From the NCBI GenBank assembly GCA_046329195.1, contig JAXLVB010000002.1, positions 558,001-622,000 of the forward strand: a DNA stretch of 64,000 nucleotides, in the 5' to 3' direction. Shown piece after piece: positions 50,260-58,317 of the stretch; positions within the stretch are counted from its first letter, which is position 1; each line of letters begins with the position of its first letter. The notes under the pieces are model-generated. The model had not been told where the DNA came from. It did not search any database and saw only the letters and a program-made list of their open reading frames with translations. The DNA is from JAXLVB01 sp046329195. GTDB taxonomy: Bacteria > Bacteroidota > Bacteroidia > Cytophagales > Spirosomataceae. The position numbers and the translations under genes were made by a program.

Positions 50260-52803
50260 ATGACTGAGGAAACGCCAAGTAGCCACAACAACATTATCCC
50301 CATCAACATTGAAGACGAAATGAGAGGTGCATACATTGATTACTCAATGTCTGTTATTATTTCTCGTGCCTTACCTGATGTTCGAGACGGTCTCAAGCCC
50401 GTTCACCGCCGAGTTTTGTTCGGAATGTCAGAGCTGGGTGTTAATTACAACAAAGCGCATAAAAAGTCAGCCCGTATTGTAGGGGAAGTGCTTGGTAAGT
50501 ATCACCCTCACGGCGATGCTTCAGTATATGATACGATGGTGCGGATGGCTCAAGACTGGTCATTGCGCTATCCATTGGTGGACGGACAGGGTAACTTTGG
50601 TTCGATTGACGGTGATTCGCCTGCGGCAATGCGTTATACTGAGGCTCGTTTGAAGCGGATTGCCGAGGAACTATTGGCCGATATTAATAAAGAAACTGTT
50701 GATTTTCAGCCCAACTTTGACGACTCTCTCGAAGAACCTTCTGTTTTGCCTGCCAAGTTGCCTAACTTGTTAGTAAACGGAACCTCGGGGATTGCTGTAG
50801 GGATGGCTACTAACATGGCTCCGCATAACCTCTCGGAGGTAGTAGATGGCATTGTGGCCTATTTAGAAAATCCTGAAATATCAGTGTCTGAACTGATGCA
50901 GTACATTCCAGCTCCTGATTTTCCAACTGGTGGAACTATCTACGGGTATTCGGGGGTACGTTCGGCATTGGAGACGGGTAGAGGCCGAGTAGTGATGCGA
51001 GGTACTGCTACGTTTGAAACGTCTCGGACTGGCAAAGACCAAATCATCGTCACCGAAATCCCGTACTTGGTGAACAAAGCTTCGATGATTGAAAAAATCG
51101 CCGACTTAATTAATGAAAAACGCATAGAGGGGATTTCTGAAATTCGAGATGAATCAGACCGACAAGGGATGCGTGTCGTTTTTGACCTCAAGAAAGATGC
51201 CGTTCCGAACGTTGTTCTCAATAACTTATATAAGTATAGCCCGTTGCAGTCGTCGTTTGGGGTTAATAACGTTGCCTTGGTGAAAGGCCGCCCCATGACA
51301 CTCAACCTGAAAGACTTGATTCATTTTTATGTAGAACACCGCCTCAATGTAATTGTGCGGAGGACTACTTATGATTTACGGGAAGCTAAAAAGCGTGCCC
51401 ACATTTTGGAGGGCTTGTTAATTGCCCTTGACCATCTGGATGCCGTTATTGAGTTGATTCGTAGCTCTCGTGACCCCGAAGTAGCTAAGAACGGATTGAT
51501 GGAAAACTTTAGTCTTTCAGATGTTCAAGCTAAAGCCATTCTGGAGCTCCGTTTGCAGCGCCTTACAGGGCTTGAGCGGGATAAAATTATTCAAGAATAC
51601 AATGAAATTCAGAAGCAGATCGCTGATTTAGAGGATATTCTTACTAATGAACCACGCCGCCGAACCATTGTAAAAGATGAAGCACTTGAACTGAAAGCTC
51701 GTTATGGAGACGAACGCCGTACCCGTATCGAACATTCTGACGAAGAGTTTACGATGGAAGATATGATTGCTGACGAAGAAATGCTCATTACCATTTCAAA
51801 CCAGGGTTATATCAAGCGCACCCCGCTGGCAGATTACCGTACACAGGGTAGGGGAGGAGTGGGCTCTCGTGGAGTAGCTACCAAAGAAGACGACTATGCA
51901 GAGCACGTCTTTATGGCTACAATGCACAACTACCTGTTGTTCTTTACTGAAAATGGTAAGTGCTTCTGGCTCAAGGTATATGCTATTCCTGAAGGCAGTA
52001 AAACAGCCAAGGGACGCCCCATTCAAAATTTGATTAACATCGAATCTGGCGATAACATTCGGGCGGTGATTAATGTCAAGACTCTCGCTGACCAAGACTA
52101 CATTGATAATAATTACATTGTGATGTGTACCGAAGATGGTACAATCAAAAAAACGTCGCTCGAAGCCTACAGTCGTCCACGCCAAAATGGAATTATCGCT
52201 ATCAGTATTAATGAAGGCGATCGCCTGCTCAACGTAGCCTTAACCAATGGCGACAATGACATCGTAATTGCCTCTAAAGCAGGTCGTTCGGTTCGTTTCC
52301 ATGAGAGCCGTGTGCGCCCGATGGGTCGTAATGCAGCTGGGGTTCGTGGTATCACGCTCGAAGACGAAGATTGTGCAGACAACAAAGTAGTAGGTATGGT
52401 CTGCATTAGTAAGAAAGACGCTACTCTATTAGTAGTATCTGAAAAAGGGTTCGGAAAGCGCTCAGATATTGAAGACTACCGGGTAACCAACCGTGGAGGT
52501 AAAGGCGTTACTACACTCAAAGTAACAGACAAGACTGGATACTTGGTTGGCATTAAGGAAGTTATGGACAGCGATGATCTCATCATTGTGAATAAGTCAG
52601 GCATCACCATTCGGATTTCGTTGTCTGAACTTCGAGTCATGGGCCGTAACACGCAAGGTGTAAAGCTCATTCGCCTGAACGAAAGCGATAGTATTGCCTC
52701 TATTACCCGAATCAAAGGAGAAGAGGATAAAGGCGAAGAACTTGCTCCAGACCAAGCAGAAGACTCGCCTACGCCAACAACAGACACAACTGAGAATAGT
52801 TAA
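50260..52803 (+). CDS. gyrA: DNA gyrase subunit A
   Basis: 847 residues. The breakage-reunion domain includes IIPINIEDEMRGAYIDYSMSVIISRALPDVRDGLKPVHRRVL and the active-site Y126 in PAAMRYTEARL; the C-terminal domain contains six beta-pinwheel blades, with the GyrA box-like GRGGVGSRGV near 530. An acidic tail ends DSPTPTTDTTENS. It makes the DNA gate of gyrase with GyrB, supercoiling DNA with ATP. In the quinolone-determining region the residue equal to E. coli Ser83 is Ala87 (HPHGDASVYD); Asp91 is conserved. Confidence 0.97.
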   Translation: MTEETPSSHNNIIPINIEDEMRGAYIDYSMSVIISRALPDVRDGLKPVHRRVLFGMSELGVNYNKAHKKSARIVGEVLGKYHPHGDASVYDTMVRMAQDWSLRYPLVDGQGNFGSIDGDSPAAMRYTEARLKRIAEELLADINKETVDFQPNFDDSLEEPSVLPAKLPNLLVNGTSGIAVGMATNMAPHNLSEVVDGIVAYLENPEISVSELMQYIPAPDFPTGGTIYGYSGVRSALETGRGRVVMRGTATFETSRTGKDQIIVTEIPYLVNKASMIEKIADLINEKRIEGISEIRDESDRQGMRVVFDLKKDAVPNVVLNNLYKYSPLQSSFGVNNVALVKGRPMTLNLKDLIHFYVEHRLNVIVRRTTYDLREAKKRAHILEGLLIALDHLDAVIELIRSSRDPEVAKNGLMENFSLSDVQAKAILELRLQRLTGLERDKIIQEYNEIQKQIADLEDILTNEPRRRTIVKDEALELKARYGDERRTRIEHSDEEFTMEDMIADEEMLITISNQGYIKRTPLADYRTQGRGGVGSRGVATKEDDYAEHVFMATMHNYLLFFTENGKCFWLKVYAIPEGSKTAKGRPIQNLINIESGDNIRAVINVKTLADQDYIDNNYIVMCTEDGTIKKTSLEAYSRPRQNGIIAISINEGDRLLNVALTNGDNDIVIASKAGRSVRFHESRVRPMGRNAAGVRGITLEDEDCADNKVVGMVCISKKDATLLVVSEKGFGKRSDIEDYRVTNRGGKGVTTLKVTDKTGYLVGIKEVMDSDDLIIVNKSGITIRISLSELRVMGRNTQGVKLIRLNESDSIASITRIKGEEDKGEELAPDQAEDSPTPTTDTTENS

Positions 52804-52818
52804 ATAATCTTAAATCTT

Positions 52819-52849
52819 AGGGGGGAGCCGTTACGATGGTCTTCCCCCT
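52819..52849. terminator. weak terminator after gyrA
   Basis: AGGGGGGA and TTCCCCCT pair over 8 bp with a 15-nt loop shortly after the gyrA stop; only a short T-stretch follows (GCGTTTTAATT). Confidence 0.45.
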
Positions 52850-52924
52850 GCGTTTTAATTGGGAAAACTAACCCCCTAATCCAAATAACTGAAAGTTAAA
52901 TCACCATTCAAATTTTTTTAACAA

Positions 52925-54403
52925 ATGAAAAAACTTGTTTGTTCTCTGCTAATTGTTGGTGCGTCGGCAGTTGGCGTTTACGCTCAAAACGACCCTATGG
53001 CTACTGCGATGCGTCAGGCCCTCGAAAAGTCTAAGAAAGATGCTGATGCCGCTATCCAGAATGAAAAAAATGCAGTGAAAGCAAAAACCTGGTTTACTCG
53101 TGGCGATGCCTATGTGGATGTTTCGTTAGACAACAGTGGCAAGCCTTCACTCGACTCAATGGCTTCTTTGGTAGCCTACGATTCATATAAAAAAGCAATC
53201 GAATTAGATACTAAAGAAGGAAAGGTTGGTTCGGTAGCAAAAGACGCCAAAGCTGTATTAGAAAACACAGAAGGAAAAGGCGAAAAACTGTATGCAGGCT
53301 TAATGACCCAAGGGGCAGCCAAGTATCAGAATAAAAATTTTGTAGATGCCTATAAGTTGATGAACTTAGCCACGGTAGTTAAGACAAAAGATACTACCGC
53401 CGTACTTTATGCAGGTATTGTAGCCCAACAAATGAAGAACTCGGATGCCGCAATCGAGAACTTCGAAAAATTCATCGCCTTGGGAGGTAAAGACCCTGGT
53501 ATTTTCTATGCCTTAGCAAATGAATACCGTAATAAGAAAATGGACGAAAAGGCCATGGCAACTATTGATAAAGCCATTGAGGTAAATCCTACAAACAAAG
53601 ACCTTAAAGCTGAGAAAATCAACATGTTGTTGGCGAGTGGCAAAAGCGAAGAGGCTATTGCAGGTCTGAAAGCGATGATCGCTAAAGACCCTAATAACAT
53701 CCAGAATATTTTGAACTTAGGTATTTTGTACGATAACAGTGCCATGTCGTATTCTGACGAGATTGGTAAGCTTAACGACCAATTGGCTCAAAGCAATACC
53801 AGCGACTTAAAAAAGCGTATAGATGGTCAAAAGGATAAAATTAGTGCGTTTGAAGACGAAACTAAACGCCTAAATGATAAGTTAAAAAAAGACCCTAAGA
53901 GTGCTGCTGCTACTAAGAAGCAAATTGCTGACATTACCAAAATGCGTGACGACGAAAAAGCTAAATTGGAGCAACTGAATGCTGAATTAGCGAAAAAGTC
54001 TCAGTCATCCGTAAATACAGAAGAAGTAAACAAGAAAATTGCAGATCTTACTCAAAAACAAACCGAGCGTAAAAATCTGGCCAAAGAAAGCTATAACAAA
54101 GCGCTTCAGATTGATCCTACTAACTACGATGCGCTTTTCAACGTAGGTGTTATGTACTTTAACGAAGCCGTTGAAGTCAAGAAGAAAGTGGATGCCATGG
54201 ATATGACTACTTATCAAAAAGATGGTAAAGCCGTTGAAGCTCAGGCTGTTGGTAAGTTTAAAGAGGCAATGCCTTACTTCGAAAAAGCATGGTCAATTCG
54301 TAAAGAAGCTGATTTGAAGCAAAACCTTACCAGTCTTTATAACTTGTTGAAGCAAGCCGAAAAAACAGATGCTTATGATGCAAAAATCAAAGCTCTTGAA
54401 TAG
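52925..54403 (+). CDS. exported TPR protein with coiled coil
   Basis: 492 residues with signal peptide (MKKLVCSLLIVGASAVGVYAQ). TPRs at about 35-95 and 130-265 (FYALANEYRNKKMDEKAMATIDKAIEVNP, NILNLGILYDN) are followed by a long coiled coil about 285-385 (KLNDQLAQSNTSDLKKRIDGQKDKISAFEDETKRLNDKL) and a C-terminal TPR pair (NYDALFNVGVMYFNEAVEVK). Such proteins act as periplasmic or outer-membrane scaffolds in Bacteroidota. No partner is evident. A strong terminator follows. Confidence 0.83.
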   Translation: MKKLVCSLLIVGASAVGVYAQNDPMATAMRQALEKSKKDADAAIQNEKNAVKAKTWFTRGDAYVDVSLDNSGKPSLDSMASLVAYDSYKKAIELDTKEGKVGSVAKDAKAVLENTEGKGEKLYAGLMTQGAAKYQNKNFVDAYKLMNLATVVKTKDTTAVLYAGIVAQQMKNSDAAIENFEKFIALGGKDPGIFYALANEYRNKKMDEKAMATIDKAIEVNPTNKDLKAEKINMLLASGKSEEAIAGLKAMIAKDPNNIQNILNLGILYDNSAMSYSDEIGKLNDQLAQSNTSDLKKRIDGQKDKISAFEDETKRLNDKLKKDPKSAAATKKQIADITKMRDDEKAKLEQLNAELAKKSQSSVNTEEVNKKIADLTQKQTERKNLAKESYNKALQIDPTNYDALFNVGVMYFNEAVEVKKKVDAMDMTTYQKDGKAVEAQAVGKFKEAMPYFEKAWSIRKEADLKQNLTSLYNLLKQAEKTDAYDAKIKALE

Positions 54404-54423
54404 ATAAGTAACTAATTAAGTAC

Positions 54424-54459
54424 AAAAGCCCCACAGAACTAAGTTTTTGTGGGGCTTTT
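54424..54459. terminator. terminator after the TPR gene
   Basis: AAAAGCCCCACA and TGTGGGGCTTTT form a 12-bp stem with a 12-nt loop, followed by a T-run. Confidence 0.85.
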
Positions 54460-54635
54460 TTGTTAGGTTGCAAAAAAATCAATCTCGCTAAGTATTTGAT
54501 TGATAGTTGTTTGTATTTTTTTGTGTTCAATAATCAGTGATAAACAGATAGCTATTTGGAATCATATTGGACAAATGTCTGTTAATTTAAGAAAAATGTA
54601 CTAAATTTGAATTGACATTAAACCTGATAGAGACA

Positions 54636-55079
54636 ATGATTAAAATACCTCACAAAATAGTTAGGGGAGGGGCCAGCGTTTTGAATCGCTACGCTGCAAA
54701 CCTCAGCGATGACATTTCGTTGGTACTTTCGGCACGTCATGGTCTCAAAGCCAGCGCTTTTTTTGACTTGGTGTTGGTTACCGGATACGAAAAAGAGCGT
54801 TTAGCAAGCTTCTTTAATTTGTCGCTGAAGACATTCCAGCGTTATGAGCAAGAGGACAAGAAATTAGATCCAGCCAGTAGCGAGTTGACCTTAAAACTAA
54901 TGGCTTTATTCAAGAAAGGAGAGGAGGTCTTTGGAAGCACCGATGCTACCCGTCGTTGGCTCGAAAAACCTGCCTACGGCTTAGGAAATCAGCTTCCTGT
55001 TGATTTTCTCTGTACCACTGGAGGGATTGATTTAGTAATGGACGAACTCATTCGTATCGAATACGGCGATTTGGCATAA
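54636..55079 (+). CDS. Xre/ParS-type antitoxin (DUF2384 C-terminal domain)
   Basis: 147 residues from the ATG at 54636 (only TTG supports the longer reading). The N-terminal HTH-like part holds FDLVLVTGYEKERLASFFNLSLKTFQRYEQEDKKLDPASSELTLKL. The C-terminal MbcA/ParS toxin-binding domain has KGEEVFGSTDATRRWLEKPAYGLGNQLPVDFLCTTGGIDLVMDELIRIEYGDLA, which includes the hallmark L..P...LG and GI..V...L..IEYG motifs. It neutralises the RES toxin encoded next and normally represses the operon. The stop overlaps the toxin start by one base. Confidence 0.9.
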   Translation: MIKIPHKIVRGGASVLNRYAANLSDDISLVLSARHGLKASAFFDLVLVTGYEKERLASFFNLSLKTFQRYEQEDKKLDPASSELTLKLMALFKKGEEVFGSTDATRRWLEKPAYGLGNQLPVDFLCTTGGIDLVMDELIRIEYGDLA

Positions 55080-55531
55080 TGCAGGTATATCGAATTTCGG
55101 TAGCTCGTTGGGCTAATCAACTGGCGGCATCAGGCTATGCGGCTCGGTGGAACTCGCAAGGGCGATTTGTGATTTATACAGCCGACTCCAGAGCACTGGC
55201 TTGCCTCGAAAACGTGGTGCATCGAAGCGGAGAGGGACTCAATCAGCTTTTCAAGGTCATGACTATTCAACTTCCAGACCACATTGCTATTACCCATGTC
55301 AAGGAGGATGAACTGCCAGAAAACTGGTCTGATTATCGAAATTATGCGATTTGTCAGCAAATTGGTGATAAGTGGCTCGATGAGCATCGTACAGCCATAT
55401 TACGAGTACCATCAGCGATAATTCCCGACGAGCATAACTATTTATTAAATCCTGCGCATCCAGATTTTAATACCATCAAATTACTGAATGTGGAAGACTT
55501 TTTATTTGACCATCGGATTAAAAAAGAATGA
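55079..55531 (+). CDS. RES-domain toxin (NAD+ phosphorylase/ADP-ribosyltransferase fold)
   Basis: 150 residues, the usual length. It begins MQVYRISVARWANQLAASGYAARWNSQGRFVIYTADSRALACLE, with the conserved Arg (near W-N), Tyr and Glu, and has a Ser in RVPSAIIPDEHNYLLNPAHPDF, giving the R-E-S set. Family members (MbcT, Res) degrade NAD+ with phosphate or transfer ADP-ribose and halt growth. The TAATG overlap with the antitoxin makes the pair translationally coupled. Confidence 0.9.
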   Translation: MQVYRISVARWANQLAASGYAARWNSQGRFVIYTADSRALACLENVVHRSGEGLNQLFKVMTIQLPDHIAITHVKEDELPENWSDYRNYAICQQIGDKWLDEHRTAILRVPSAIIPDEHNYLLNPAHPDFNTIKLLNVEDFLFDHRIKKE

Positions 55532-55683
55532 AGGGGAGTTTTTTTGATATTATTTAACATAATATAAATTATACAACAATCAAATAAGGTGATTTTTTAT
55601 AAAGAAATACCCTAAATAGTGGCTAAATGCAAAAAAAGTATATATTCGTGGAAAATTGAACCTATCCTAAATCGTGAAGTACT

Positions 55684-56325
55684 ATGGCAGATGATTTACC
55701 CAAACTTCTCCCGCAAAAAAACGGTACTATACTGAAAAAGAAACAAAAGATTCGTAGGCAAATGCCAAATGAATTCAGTGAATTGGTATTGGACGATACA
55801 GAACTTGAGATTCAGCAAACTGAAAGTCACCTTAAAGCACTATTGGATGAAGAACCGAACATACGTAGGCTTTCAGGACGGTTTGAGCGATATTATTACG
55901 ACGAATTCCGTAAAACTATTGTTAAGGAAATCGTGATCATTCACAATGATGGTCGTGTTACTATACGAGCCGTATCAGGAATCTACAGAGGGATTTCTGC
56001 TTATTTCATGAATGCCTTACTGACTATTAATTTGTTTTCGATGAATGACGACCACGTATTATGTTCCCAAATTTTGGCGTATGTAGGCCGTCACGCATTT
56101 GACGACATCGAAGTCCTGTATGCAATCACGAATACCATCAACGATGACAACGTGCCTATTGCAAGGCAAGAAATGTTAGTACCCTGTCAAGAAAACGCAG
56201 CGTTACCCGAAGTAATTCGCCCCGATACGTTGGCGTTTTTTAAACTCGAAAAACGCTATCCGCTTCTGATGCGATTTATTCAAAATAGAGTCATAAAGTC
56301 ACCGGCAAAAGTTACTTGGGAGTAG
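55684..56325 (+). CDS. hypothetical protein, unknown family
   Basis: 213 residues with a very basic N terminus (NGTILKKKQKIRRQMPNE) and a mixed alpha/beta core with an Arg/Tyr-rich patch (RRLSGRFERYYYDEFRKTIVKEIVIIHNDGRVTIRAVSGIYRG) and a predicted helix LTINLFSM. No signal, membrane segment or known domain. A promoter-like TATATTCG lies about 30 bp upstream. It follows the toxin gene by 152 bp on the same strand but is separated by AT-rich DNA, so it is probably transcribed on its own. Confidence 0.6.
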   Translation: MADDLPKLLPQKNGTILKKKQKIRRQMPNEFSELVLDDTELEIQQTESHLKALLDEEPNIRRLSGRFERYYYDEFRKTIVKEIVIIHNDGRVTIRAVSGIYRGISAYFMNALLTINLFSMNDDHVLCSQILAYVGRHAFDDIEVLYAITNTINDDNVPIARQEMLVPCQENAALPEVIRPDTLAFFKLEKRYPLLMRFIQNRVIKSPAKVTWE

Positions 56326-56369
56326 AAAAGCCCACCCCCTCCTATCAAATCATGCAACTAGGTGATGAT

Positions 56370-56849
56370 TTAGGTTTCAGTGGCCGCTAAGATACCTTCC
56401 AAATCAGCCGGTGAGTAGTTGATAGATTTTAATACCTTGTGGTCATTGGTTCTAAACACCAAAAACTTTCCATCTGACTCTTCGATGTGAGCTATTGTTC
56501 CGTCTTTTTGTGCATAATGCGCTACCGTAGCTTGAGCTTCGGCTTCGGTAGTACAAGCCTTACTCATGTTGGAACGCTGTACTTCATTAAAAAGCGGTAC
56601 AAACTTCTCTCCTAATCCAAACTCAAGCACCGCCCCCGATAATACGTATTGTAAATCACAGAGGGCATCAGCTACTCCTACTAAGTCGTTTTGCTCAACG
56701 GCATCCCAGAATTCTTTTAGCTCTTCGGCCAACAAATCATATCGCAGTTTGGCTCGCTTCGCTTCTGGGATTTGCGGCGTTGCTAAAATGGGGGCATTAA
56801 ACGTTCGGTGAAATTCTGCTACTTGATTGAGTGAGTCAATTTTGTCCAT
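56370..56849 (-). CDS. MazG-like nucleoside triphosphate pyrophosphohydrolase
   Basis: 159 residues of the all-alpha NTP-PPase type: AEFHRTFNAPILATPQIPEAKRAKLRYDLLAEELKEFWDAVEQNDLVGVADALCDLQYVLSG contains the EELKE and ADALCDLQY acidic motifs that bind Mg2+ in MazG/dUTPase-like enzymes. A C-terminal extension (KDGTIAHIEESDGKFLVFRTNDHKVLKSINYSPADLEGIL) is not part of the core. It is likely a housecleaning NTP/dNTP pyrophosphatase. Confidence 0.83.
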   Translation of the reverse strand: MDKIDSLNQVAEFHRTFNAPILATPQIPEAKRAKLRYDLLAEELKEFWDAVEQNDLVGVADALCDLQYVLSGAVLEFGLGEKFVPLFNEVQRSNMSKACTTEAEAQATVAHYAQKDGTIAHIEESDGKFLVFRTNDHKVLKSINYSPADLEGILAATET

Positions 56850-57237
56850 CTTGAAGAAATAGCGAAAATTAGAAGGTTATTTTATGTAAAAATACGAAGC
56901 AAATTAGCCAAAAAGTGCCAGAAACAGTGCTTAAATGACTGTTTTTTGTGGAAAACTATGTGAAAAACGTGTGTGTAAGCTGTTAATTATCTCCAAATCA
57001 GGCAGTTAAGAATCCACGTGGAACACCCTTGGTTTTATCTTTGTAAGGTACTGGTAATCAAATACTTGACTTGTATTCTATAAAACAAGTGTTTCACGAT
57101 TTTTTGTTTTAAGAGTTAAAACGGTAGGCTAATGCACTAAACCAAGACCTAATGGGGTAAGTGGCAGAATATCAGTGGTTTGTTGGTACTGACCTTGGGT
57201 TTCGAACGTAATGCCTGAAACCCAAGGCTGGATCTTC
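56850..57237. other. gene-free region with a hairpin
   Basis: 388 bp with no credible gene. CCTTGGGTTTC (57193-57203) and GAAACCCAAGG (57217-57227) form an 11-bp hairpin that may end the B12 operon transcript, although no T-run follows on the minus strand. A TGTGGAAAA near 56947 is one base from a DnaA box. Confidence 0.45.
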
Positions 57238-58317
57238 TTATTTAAAGAAAAAACCATTAGGACCAATTTCGGCTTTTAGAGAGTCTATTAGCTGTCCGCT
57301 GATACGATATCGATATACATAGCCAGATTGCGTAAAACTGGGTACCAAAGCACCATAAATGGCGTTAGTTTGAGGATCTATCCCTAAGCCATAAAACGCT
57401 TTATTCACCAACGGCTTGTCTGTTTGAATGCTCGTATCATTAATTGAAAACGAATAGACTTCCCCCTTGTACTTGTATCCATCGGCAGCGTCATAAAAAT
57501 TGTAGGTGAAGAATAGCGTTTTTCCGAAGCTATCAATAGCCAAATTTCCTGCCTTTTTAGAAGGATGAGTACCTACGGTAAGCGTAAGCTCAAGTTGTTT
57601 TGTCGTTGTATTTAACCGAACAAGCTGTGACTTTTCACCAAACTTCCCCTTGCACAAAATCCATAGCTTTCCATTGGTATCTTTTACAAATTGTACAGGA
57701 TTATTAGGTACAGTAATCATTGTTAGCGCATAGGTTTGCGTGTCAATCACGCTGATGAAATTCTCTTCAGAATTGGCGATAAAAAGCTCATTGCCGACTA
57801 CGATCATCCCCTCTGGCCCTTTCCCCAAAGAAATGGTTTTGTCAGTCTGAAACGTAGTTATATCAACCACTGAAACCCACCCTTTTTTGAAGGTATAATC
57901 GGGGTTGTAATTGTCCCAACAAGTCACAAAAAGTTTACCATTTGCCACTACCGAATACCGAGGTTGAACGAGGTCTTTCGTCACTGTTCGAACCGACTTA
58001 AAGGTGCGAGCATTCACTACTTCCACCTTATTGCTATTGTTTACTACCGCATAACCCTGCCCGTTAGTTTCTTGATACGACTGTACTACATCGCCTAAGC
58101 TTACTGCATTTTCTTTCTTGAAAATATCATATACAATACTATTGGTTTCTCGCCCTAAAAAGGACAAACTTCCGTTTCCTTTTCCATAGGCTCCTTCGTT
58201 TATCACTACTATGCCTGCGTCATAAGGTAGCGAAGTTTCAGCGTCATCCTGACTACAACTTACCAAGTAAAAGCTGACACTAAGACCTACGTAGGTGTAC
58301 ACTGTTTTTAAATTCAT
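57238..58317 (-). CDS. YncE-like/DUF5074 surface lipoprotein of the B12 uptake operon
   Basis: 359 residues. Lipobox LVSC (about 18-21), then a seven-bladed-propeller-like series: GIVVINEGAYGKGNGSLSFL, NKVEVVNARTFKSVRTV, GWVSVVDITTFQTDKTISLGKGPEGM, NFISVIDTQTYALTMITV, QLVRLNTTTKQLELTLTVGTHP. DUF5074/YncE proteins are often encoded beside TonB receptors and are likely surface partners in ligand capture. The ATG overlaps the receptor stop by 4 bp. It lies behind the cobalamin riboswitch, so a role in corrinoid binding is likely. Confidence 0.82.
   Translation of the reverse strand: MNLKTVYTYVGLSVSFYLVSCSQDDAETSLPYDAGIVVINEGAYGKGNGSLSFLGRETNSIVYDIFKKENAVSLGDVVQSYQETNGQGYAVVNNSNKVEVVNARTFKSVRTVTKDLVQPRYSVVANGKLFVTCWDNYNPDYTFKKGWVSVVDITTFQTDKTISLGKGPEGMIVVGNELFIANSEENFISVIDTQTYALTMITVPNNPVQFVKDTNGKLWILCKGKFGEKSQLVRLNTTTKQLELTLTVGTHPSKKAGNLAIDSFGKTLFFTYNFYDAADGYKYKGEVYSFSINDTSIQTDKPLVNKAFYGLGIDPQTNAIYGALVPSFTQSGYVYRYRISGQLIDSLKAEIGPNGFFFK

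Noticed and set aside
57129..57237. Possible extension of the B12-operon lipoprotein in the next frame through a T6 run
   Set aside because: The present end (GPNGFFFK) is a natural family end, and the downstream frame coincides with a hairpin, so a frameshift is not needed.
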